A stretch of DNA of 64,000 nt, taken from NCBI RefSeq assembly GCF_029269265.1, contig NZ_JARIXP010000003.1, positions 202,135 to 266,134 on the forward strand. Direction: 5' to 3'. Positions within the stretch are counted from its first letter, which is position 1. Every line of letters begins with the position of its first letter. Shown here piece by piece: positions 57,707 to 64,000 of this stretch. Under the pieces are notes generated by a model. It saw only the letters and a list, made by a program, of their open reading frames with translations. It was not told where the DNA came from and did no database searches. This DNA is from Rheinheimera sp. 1928-s (lineage in GTDB: Bacteria > Pseudomonadota > Gammaproteobacteria > Enterobacterales > Alteromonadaceae). The position numbers and the translations under genes were made by a program.

Positions 57707-58930
57707 TCAGCTTACAGGCCTTGTCACTGATAATGGCTCAGTGGAGTTTGAATTCTGAATGCTCTGACGGGCTTTGCCCAGCCCAAAACACCAACCTAAT
57801 AAAGCAACACGGCGTATTAGTTCATAGCCCAAATAACAACCTGCTACAGTCAAAGCCAACAACAATGGAAACTCTGCAATTGCAGGTATAGCCAAAGGTT
57901 TTAACCAGGCCGCAAACAGAATAATTAATGTTTGGTGCAAAATATACCAGGGCAGCACAGCATCGTTGCAGTACCTTAACAGCGGGCTATTTGTTTTTGC
58001 CAGATAAGCTCCGGCATAACCCAATACTGCCAGTAACCACAGCCAATGATTAATCACCAGTACAGAACCAAACAGCATATTATGCAGCGTTTCACTATTT
58101 GTCGGGCCTGAGTAATAGTCAAAAACATCATTGCGCTCAGCAATAATAAGGCAGTAACAGCACAGAGCTATCACCAGCCATACCCTTCTGTTTGCTACCA
58201 GTTGTTGCCACCACAGATCCTGCCGCGCCAATAAAAAACCCGCAATAAACACCAGAAAGTATTTAGCATGGTTATACCAATCATCGACTAAGGCATGAGT
58301 GCTTGGAAAATCCGCCTTTAACATCCACCAGGCCCATAACATCAGACCAAAAACCAGTGCCAAAGCATACCGGCCTTGCAGCTGCTGCAACCAGCCTGCT
58401 TGTGATACTACATTCAGCAGCGGATAACACAACAACACCAGCAGGCTGTAACACCATAAATACGGAATAAACCAGGCATGGTTCCAGGTCAGTAAGCCAA
58501 TAGGGCTATGATGATCGGGCAATAAGTCGGTAACAGGATTGACATACTGCCACCAGAACTGCAGATAACCCGGCTGGATCAGTTGCTGGCTTAAGGCCTC
58601 ATAATAAACTTGCGGTACCACCACCACAAACATAGTGAACAGCAAAGGGATCAATAAACGCTTGGAACGTAGCCTTAATAGTTTCAATCGACTGATACGT
58701 GGCAAAACTAAACTCAGCGCCATACCGGCCAGTAAAAACAACAAGGACATACGCCATGGATTGGTCAGAATCATCAGCTCCTGCAGTCCGGTAAAGGTTT
58801 GCTCACTTTTAATATGCCAACCCCAATCGGCAACATAATACATCCCAATGTGGTACAAAATCAGTATTGCAAAAGCGAGAGTGCGTAACCAATCCAGTTC
58901 ATATCGACGGCCTGTGTCAGTTCGTGTCAT
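57707..58930 (-). CDS. Membrane acyltransferase 3 (OpgC-like) family protein
   Basis: The protein is about 407 residues with ten or so membrane helices. It opens GRRYELDWLRTLAFAILILYHIGMYYVADWGW, where the Arg and following His form the acyltransferase-3 signature, and contains WHAWF-like NHAWFIPYLWCYSLLVLL. Such proteins acylate extracytoplasmic sugars or glucans. I start at the ATG at 58930 with AGAGGA 8 bp upstream; the frame is open to 59089 but that would overlap the divergent LytTR gene. Confidence 0.85.
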   Translation of the reverse strand: MTRTDTGRRYELDWLRTLAFAILILYHIGMYYVADWGWHIKSEQTFTGLQELMILTNPWRMSLLFLLAGMALSLVLPRISRLKLLRLRSKRLLIPLLFTMFVVVVPQVYYEALSQQLIQPGYLQFWWQYVNPVTDLLPDHHSPIGLLTWNHAWFIPYLWCYSLLVLLCYPLLNVVSQAGWLQQLQGRYALALVFGLMLWAWWMLKADFPSTHALVDDWYNHAKYFLVFIAGFLLARQDLWWQQLVANRRVWLVIALCCYCLIIAERNDVFDYYSGPTNSETLHNMLFGSVLVINHWLWLLAVLGYAGAYLAKTNSPLLRYCNDAVLPWYILHQTLIILFAAWLKPLAIPAIAEFPLLLALTVAGCYLGYELIRRVALLGWCFGLGKARQSIQNSNSTEPLSVTRPVS

Positions 58931-59008
58931 GCTAATAATCCTCTGCGGTAGGGTGTTGTATTTGATTCTGTCCGCTGCGAACGCCAGCGCACAGCGCTGA
59001 ATAGGTTT

Positions 59009-59938
59009 GTGGTGGAATTGAGGGATAAGAGGTGGCTGGTGGGGACGAACGCTGTGGCTAAAAACTGGTTTGAAAAATTTGAGCACCACAAGGTGCTGTA
59101 TAGCTATCTGCTTTTTGCTTTGTATTTGTTGATCAACAACAGTATTAACGCCAGCTCAGTCTGGATGGAGCACCAGAGGGATGCTCTTTCTACCCTGCAA
59201 TGGTGGGAGCCTTTAGTCTGGGAATACAGTAGCGCCATAGGTACTTTGATGCTGACTCCGTTTTTAGTCTGGTTTTTTAACAAAGTGCCACCCCGTTTTA
59301 ATGCTATAGGCTTACAATTATCACTGCATTTTGTCGCCAGTTTATTGTTTTGTATTGGCCATGTCAGCCTGATGGTAGCGCTGCGGAAGCTGGTGTATGG
59401 GCTACTCGGCAGAGGCTATGATTTTGGCCCTTTAGCCCGTGAGTTCTTCTATGAATACCGCAAAGATGTCTGGGGTTATTTGTTTTTATTTGCGCTCTTT
59501 CATCTCGCGCAGTTTGTCTATCGCCGCTTAAAAGGTGACGCCATGCTGATTGGTGCTGAGCAAAACGAAGACAGCATAGCAACCAGCCACAACAACTCCC
59601 CACCCGAACATTTTCTGGTACGTAAACTGGATAAAGAATTTCTGGTGAAAGTGGACGATATCGACTGGCTGGAGTCATCCGGTAACTATGTCAATTTACA
59701 CAGCAAAGGCCGTATTTACCCGCTGCGCGCTACCCTTGCCAAAACTATTGAAACACTGCAACACAAAGGCTTTAGCCGTATTCACCGCAGTTTTGCGGTC
59801 AACCATCATGCCATTCACAGCATCAGTTACGACCCCAGCGGCGATGGTGAAATTCTACTTAACAGCGGCGAACGGCTGAGTTTATCCAGGCGTTTTAAAG
59901 ATGAATTCAGGGGGCGCTTTCAAAGCAGACCGCAATAA
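59009..59938 (+). CDS. Membrane-bound LytTR transcriptional regulator
   Basis: The protein is up to 309 residues with four membrane helices (about 30-50, 75-95, 105-130, 155-170) and a C-terminal LytTR DNA-binding domain (FLVRKLDKEFLVKVDDIDWLESSGNYVNLHSKGRIYPLRATLAKTIETL...GFSRIHRSFAVNHHAI). The start is unclear: GTG at 59009, 59012, 59039 (AAGAGG upstream) or 59054 (GGGGA upstream) are all open. Membrane LytTR proteins often control nearby uptake genes; here it lies before a TonB receptor and divergent from the acyltransferase. Confidence 0.82.
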   Translation: MVELRDKRWLVGTNAVAKNWFEKFEHHKVLYSYLLFALYLLINNSINASSVWMEHQRDALSTLQWWEPLVWEYSSAIGTLMLTPFLVWFFNKVPPRFNAIGLQLSLHFVASLLFCIGHVSLMVALRKLVYGLLGRGYDFGPLAREFFYEYRKDVWGYLFLFALFHLAQFVYRRLKGDAMLIGAEQNEDSIATSHNNSPPEHFLVRKLDKEFLVKVDDIDWLESSGNYVNLHSKGRIYPLRATLAKTIETLQHKGFSRIHRSFAVNHHAIHSISYDPSGDGEILLNSGERLSLSRRFKDEFRGRFQSRPQ

Positions 59939-60372
59939 TCTGCGCCCCAATCCGCTACTCAGCCTGTAGTCACGTATTTCATTCAAGCCCGGGAAAAGCG
60001 GCTTGCACCACCAAGTACCTAAAGGTGCAACGCAGACCAAAACTTTGACCCGGGCTTAGCCAAGCATCTGTTTTTACTCATCTATTGACAAACCCCATCT
60101 GCACCAGATTAATGCATCACTGCTCAAAAAAGGTGCGAATTCTGTTTTCGCTATTTCGTTTTTTCGGAGACGGTTTGACGTCCAGACTCACACGACTCAG
60201 TATCAACTTGGGCAGCTATGACGATAAATAACGGTATAAAAAGCGGTACGTTAGCCTAGAAGTGCAGGAAATAATAATAGCTGGCAAACAGCGCCACAGG
60301 GACAGACGGGGGAGAAAACTGACTGCTGTTGGGTGGCAAGATAAAGACAAAAACAAAAAGGGGAGAGTGCTG
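59939..60372 (+). other. 430-bp leader of the TonB receptor with nested inverted repeats and a promoter
   Basis: AAGCCCGGG at 59985-59993 pairs with CCCGGGCTT at 60049-60057, and inside it TTGCACC (60003) pairs with GGTGCAA (60024), a large nested hairpin after the LytTR stop. TTGACA at 60085-60090 with ATTAAT 17 bp on (60108-60113) is a good sigma-70 promoter candidate, implying a leader of about 250 bases. I see no small gene here; an open frame from 60262 is simply the upstream extension of the receptor. Confidence 0.55.
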
Positions 60373-63300
60373 ATGGCACCGACAAAAAGTGTAATACACA
60401 AAAGGTCTGACAGGCCCATATTCAGAAAGTCGCTGCTGGCGATGGCCATAGTGGGAATGTCGGTTTCTGTTCAGGCGCAGGAAACAGACAAAACAGCTGA
60501 GCAGGAAGCAGTCAAAGAAGGGGTGGAGATCATAGAGGTGAAAGGCACCAGAGCGAACCTGCAAAGCGCTCAGAATGTCAAACGTCTGGCTGATACGGTA
60601 GTAGATGGTATTTCCGCAGAGGATATCGGCGTACTGCCGGATCGTAGCGTGCTGGAAGCTATACAAAGGGTTCCTGGCGTGTCGATAGAACGTTTCGCCG
60701 GCCCTGACGACCCGGATCATTTCAGTGTGGAAGGTAGCGGCGCCATTATTCGGGGTATGACGCAAACCCGCAGTGAGTTTAATGGTCGTGATTCTTTTAC
60801 CGCCAACTCTGGACGTGGCTTATCCTTTCAGGACGTATCACCTGAGTTAATGGGTGGTGTGGATATCTATAAAAACCAGACTGCCGATATGATTGAAGGC
60901 GGTATTGGTGGCACAGTCAGTTTGAGAACCAGAAAGCCTTTTGATGCAAGCAGCCGCTTGTTTTCCATTAGCGGCGACTATTCTTATGGCGATTTGGCAG
61001 AAAAAGGCAGCCCCACCCTGTCCGCTATTTTTAGCGACAGATATCAGCTTGATGGTGGCAGCGAATTTGGCTTTTTGATAAACGCCGCACATTCTCAGCA
61101 GTATGGCGAGTCTCATGGTATTCAGTCTGATGCTTATGTGCCATTCTACGCCAATACTCTGCCCGGTGCGGAAGATTTTGTTGGAGCAGATGGCAACGGT
61201 ACAGTCTGGTTACCCAACGCATCCAACTTACTGAAAAAATTTGATGACCGTGAACGTACTGGTATGTCAACGGCTTTGCAGTGGCAAAACAGCGATGACA
61301 GCTTCCTTGGTACTTTTCAATATATTCGCTCCGACTCACGTTTATCCTGGCATGAGCAGGCGGTGAAATATCAAGGGGGCTACTACAGCATAGACAATCG
61401 TCGTACCCGTCCGCTTGAAGGTACAGAGTTTGAGTTCGACGACAAGGGCTTGTTTGAATCCGGTATTATCACTCAGGGTGTCGACGGCTGGCGCGCCGCT
61501 GACGGCAACGCTGACAGAGTGCCAAGAGCATGGGGAGACAATGCCCGCAACCAGTTTGGTTATATGACGCAGTTTGATAGCAGGGTCAAAGATACTGAAA
61601 CTCTGGTTGAAGATTTCTCGCTGAATTTCAAATGGAAACCGAATGAGCGCCTGGAATTAACCAGCGACTTCCAGGTGGTGAAGGCTGAAACCAGTGACGA
61701 TGACGTAGTAGTCCATACCGGCGCTTTTGCTGGTCAGGCTTATGATGTTACAGGCAGCACTCCTACTATGTCGTTAATTGACCCCTGGTTTGGTTATCGT
61801 GATGCCAATCCGGATTTATTTGCCACTGGTTATCCTGGCTTTAGCGGTGATCCGGCGGGAGATAGTAATTACTTCCAGGATCCAAGCTCCTATTTGCTGC
61901 GCAGTGCCATGGATCACTATGAACGCTCAGAGGGCGATTCTTTTGCCACTCGTTTGGACGCGACTTACCATCTGGAAAACAAAGGCATTATGACCTCCAT
62001 TCAGGCTGGTATTCGTTATGCCAAACGTGAGCAAACAGTTCGGACTACCAGCTGGAACTGGGGCGCTTTAGCACCAGAGTTCAGTAGCGCTGCTCCCGCT
62101 GGCTGGCTGGATACGCTGGAAGGCTCAGCGACAGATTTTGAGCTGGTCGATTGGTCAGATTTCCATGGTGGCGGCATAGCCAATATACCGGGTAACCAGA
62201 CCATACATGCCACTGAAGCTTATGTCCGTTCTATTATGGGAGCAAATCCAACCCGACAGCCATTCCAATCCGCTGGCGGCAGTTGGACTCCTTATCCACA
62301 ACGCGCTGGTGTGGACTCAGAATTTGGCATTTTCACACCAGGTGAAGTCAATGACACCACTGAAACCAACAAAGCCGTGTATTTCCGACTGAATTTCGAA
62401 GGAGATGGCGAACTGCGTTATGGTGGTAACATTGGTTTACGCTATGTGGTACTGGACCGTGAGGCCAATGGTTTTGTCACTTTCCCGGATCTGCTACCGG
62501 ATTTTCTGCCACCAGAATCACTGCGAAACCAACAGCTGACTCAACCTGTGGTGCTGGATTACCTGAATCAGCAGATAGCAGCAGGTACTTATGCTGATCT
62601 GGAGGCTGCACTGGAAGCTCCTGAAAATCGCTGGGCGGGCGACCCGATCAACTACCTGCCAGACAACGACAGGGCCTTTGGTAATGACAGCGAACAGCGC
62701 CTGACAGCGGAAACTAAGTTCACGATGCTGCTGCCCAGCTTCAACATTAAAGTGGAGCTGACGGACGAATTGGTATCACGTTTTGCCTTTTCTAAAGCAG
62801 TCGCTTTACCGGATATGGGTGATGTGCAAAACAGAGTGACTTTAGGCAATGAATCTGTGCAGTCGGTGCGGCCTATTAGCGTTATTGACCCGGATAATCC
62901 GCCTCCACCACAGGATAATATGATAGAGCGCGCCTTTGTACCTGCCTGGACAGGCAGTGGTGGCAACCCCTACCTGAAACCTATGGAGTCAGTGCAGTAC
63001 GACATTTCTTTGGAATGGTATTTCGCTGATGTGGGTCAGTTAAGTGCCACTTTGTTCCACAAAGAATTGAAAAATTACTTTGTGCAAGGTGCATTCCCGC
63101 AATCCATGACGAACCCTGACACCGGAGTAACACAGACCTCACTCATTAGCACCACAACTAATGGGGGCGATGGCAAAATGGATGGTTTAGAACTGTCTTA
63201 TCAACAGTTTTATGACATGTTGCCTGAACCCTGGAATGGTTTAGGTATGCAAGCCAGCTTTACTTATATAGATGCCAGTGGTGTACCCAATAACACCGTA

Positions 63301-63711
63301 GACATTGAAGATGAAAGTTGGAATGGAGATGAAAATACAGATACAGGCATACGGGTGAACTTAGACAATGTGCCTTTACAGGGGCAGTCTGATCGCACCT
63401 TTAACCTGGTGGCTATGTATGAAAAAGGCAAATGGAGCTCGCGCCTGGCATACAACTGGCGCTCCAAGTACCTGTTAACAACCAGGGATGTGATCAGTAA
63501 AGCACCACTTTGGTATGACGACAGCGGTCAGTTGGATGGCTCAGTGTTTTACAACATGACAGATAATTTCAGCATAGGTTTGCAGGCGACTAACCTGACA
63601 AACTCACAATCAGAAACCCTGATGCTGCTGAATGATGAAGGCCTGGAAGCGGGTCGTTCATGGTTTGTTGCTGACCGTCGTATCGCTTTAGTGATGCGTG
63701 GCAACTTCTAA
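60373..63711 (+). CDS. Large TonB-dependent receptor
   Basis: The protein is about 1112 residues with a signal peptide (RKSLLAMAIVGMSVSVQAQ). The plug domain begins IIEVKGTRANLQSAQNVKRLADTVVDGISAEDIGVLPDRSVLEAIQRVPGVSIERF, and includes IRGM and YKNQTADMIEGGIGGTVSLRTRKPFD. A 22-strand barrel follows, ending in RRIALVMRGNF with terminal Phe. This long subclass in Xanthomonas/Rheinheimera-type bacteria usually imports glycans and is often linked to tryptophan-halogenase-like genes, as here. The ATG at 60373 has GGGGAG upstream and gives a proper signal peptide; the open frame to 60262 does not. Confidence 0.93.
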   Translation: MAPTKSVIHKRSDRPIFRKSLLAMAIVGMSVSVQAQETDKTAEQEAVKEGVEIIEVKGTRANLQSAQNVKRLADTVVDGISAEDIGVLPDRSVLEAIQRVPGVSIERFAGPDDPDHFSVEGSGAIIRGMTQTRSEFNGRDSFTANSGRGLSFQDVSPELMGGVDIYKNQTADMIEGGIGGTVSLRTRKPFDASSRLFSISGDYSYGDLAEKGSPTLSAIFSDRYQLDGGSEFGFLINAAHSQQYGESHGIQSDAYVPFYANTLPGAEDFVGADGNGTVWLPNASNLLKKFDDRERTGMSTALQWQNSDDSFLGTFQYIRSDSRLSWHEQAVKYQGGYYSIDNRRTRPLEGTEFEFDDKGLFESGIITQGVDGWRAADGNADRVPRAWGDNARNQFGYMTQFDSRVKDTETLVEDFSLNFKWKPNERLELTSDFQVVKAETSDDDVVVHTGAFAGQAYDVTGSTPTMSLIDPWFGYRDANPDLFATGYPGFSGDPAGDSNYFQDPSSYLLRSAMDHYERSEGDSFATRLDATYHLENKGIMTSIQAGIRYAKREQTVRTTSWNWGALAPEFSSAAPAGWLDTLEGSATDFELVDWSDFHGGGIANIPGNQTIHATEAYVRSIMGANPTRQPFQSAGGSWTPYPQRAGVDSEFGIFTPGEVNDTTETNKAVYFRLNFEGDGELRYGGNIGLRYVVLDREANGFVTFPDLLPDFLPPESLRNQQLTQPVVLDYLNQQIAAGTYADLEAALEAPENRWAGDPINYLPDNDRAFGNDSEQRLTAETKFTMLLPSFNIKVELTDELVSRFAFSKAVALPDMGDVQNRVTLGNESVQSVRPISVIDPDNPPPPQDNMIERAFVPAWTGSGGNPYLKPMESVQYDISLEWYFADVGQLSATLFHKELKNYFVQGAFPQSMTNPDTGVTQTSLISTTTNGGDGKMDGLELSYQQFYDMLPEPWNGLGMQASFTYIDASGVPNNTVDIEDESWNGDENTDTGIRVNLDNVPLQGQSDRTFNLVAMYEKGKWSSRLAYNWRSKYLLTTRDVISKAPLWYDDSGQLDGSVFYNMTDNFSIGLQATNLTNSQSETLMLLNDEGLEAGRSWFVADRRIALVMRGNF

Positions 63712-63748
63712 AGTTGCTACTCAGTAGAGCGATGAGGTTGTAGTATTC

Positions 63749-63785
63749 AAGGTGCACTTTGGTGGCTAACGCCAAAGTGCACCTT
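63749..63785 (+). terminator. Strong hairpin between TonB receptor and halogenase-like gene
   Basis: AAGGTGCACTTTGG (63749-63762) and its exact complement CCAAAGTGCACCTT (63772-63785) form a 14-bp stem with a 9-base loop. No U-tract follows, so it may act as a partial terminator or an mRNA-stabilising 3' structure that lowers expression of the downstream gene relative to the receptor. Confidence 0.6.
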
Positions 63786-63813
63786 GTTATGCAGGAGCTA
63801 TACATTAGTCATT

Positions 63814-64000
63814 ATGGAAGCTAAACAACGTATTATTATTTTGGGTGGTGGCACTGCGGGTTGGATGACAGCAGCGGCATTATCCAGATATTTACCCCAA
63901 AATCGTTACAGTATTCAACTGATTGAATCGGCTCAGATAGGTACTGTTGGTGTGGGTGAAGCCACTATTCCGCATATCCGCCAGTTTAACCAGTGGGTTG
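63814..64000 (+). CDS. Tryptophan-halogenase-like flavoprotein (5' part, cut by window end)
   Basis: The first 62 residues read [26 protein letters not shown]..., with the FAD-binding GGGTAGW motif and [10 protein letters not shown], the signature of flavin-dependent tryptophan halogenases. In genomes of this type such genes sit beside TonB receptors and are thought to serve in carbohydrate loci rather than true antibiotic halogenation; whether the WxWxIP motif and catalytic Lys are present lies beyond the window. Confidence 0.85.
   Translation, partial: MEAKQRIIILGGGTAGWMTAAALSRYLPQNRYSIQLIESAQIGTVGVGEATIPHIRQFNQWV

Noticed and set aside
57328..57891. A 187-codon plus-strand frame spanning the gap between kinase and acyltransferase
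   Set aside because: Most of it lies antisense to two well-supported genes and it shows no domain features.
1..64000. CRISPR arrays, insertion sequences, prophage or restriction/defence systems
   Set aside because: No regularly spaced repeats with spacers, no transposase or integrase, and no recognisable defence genes were seen on either strand.

Overview
The window looks like chromosome of a marine or freshwater gammaproteobacterium of the Rheinheimera/Alishewanella/Shewanella type. The signs are a yihI-DUF2489 pair, a complete secondary (lateral, Laf-type) flagellar cluster, a TonB-dependent receptor followed by a tryptophan-halogenase-like gene, and a strikingly glutamine-rich proteome. 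This assignment is inference from gene content; no rRNA is present. I see no insertion sequence, prophage or CRISPR array.

Layout. Bases 1-20.7 kb hold housekeeping and accessory genes: a Der GTPase regulator (yihI), a secreted amidohydrolase, a DUF1285 gene, tRNA-His with a tail of tandem repeats copied from its own 3' end, an MscS channel with a DUF481 outer-membrane protein, a DesK/DesR-like two-component system with a TPR protein, sbcDC (SbcC is extraordinarily Gln-rich) with an M28 peptidase, the amino-acid exporter rhtA, a periplasmic binding-protein homologue, a zinc-motif protein of unknown role, an S41 protease lipoprotein, a small HTH regulator, a PixA/AidA-type inclusion-body protein and an SRPBCC protein.

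Bases 20.76-54.79 kb are one uninterrupted secondary flagellar cluster. On the minus strand lie flgBCDEFGHIJKL plus an unrecognised gene, then lafA (flagellin), fliD-fliS, then fliT-fliK-fliL-lafS-motA-motB-pilZ-fliMNPQR-flhBA, and last motY-lafK-fliEFGHIJ. On the plus strand are flgA and flgMN. Sigma-54 type promoters stand before flgB and fliT, fitting the sigma-54 activator LafK. A shared sigma-28-like motif stands before lafA and flgM, fitting LafS/FlgM control. MotA/MotB resemble the proton type. FliM lacks the N-terminal CheY-P docking sequence, and no fliO is present.

The most notable observation is a class-I cyclic-di-GMP (GEMM) riboswitch on the minus strand at about 28601-28694, in the leader of motY-lafK-fliEFGHIJ. 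The fliT-flhA operon also carries a PilZ protein with an intact RxxxR...DxSxxGxG signature. The sequence therefore suggests c-di-GMP control of the second flagellum at both the RNA and the protein level.

Bases 54.8-64 kb hold a probable amino-sugar/glycoasparagine locus (GlcNAc-kinase-like BadF ATPase, Tat-exported N4-GlcNAc-asparaginase, CutC), a membrane acyltransferase, a divergent membrane LytTR regulator, a large TonB-dependent receptor and the 5' end of a tryptophan-halogenase-like flavoprotein.
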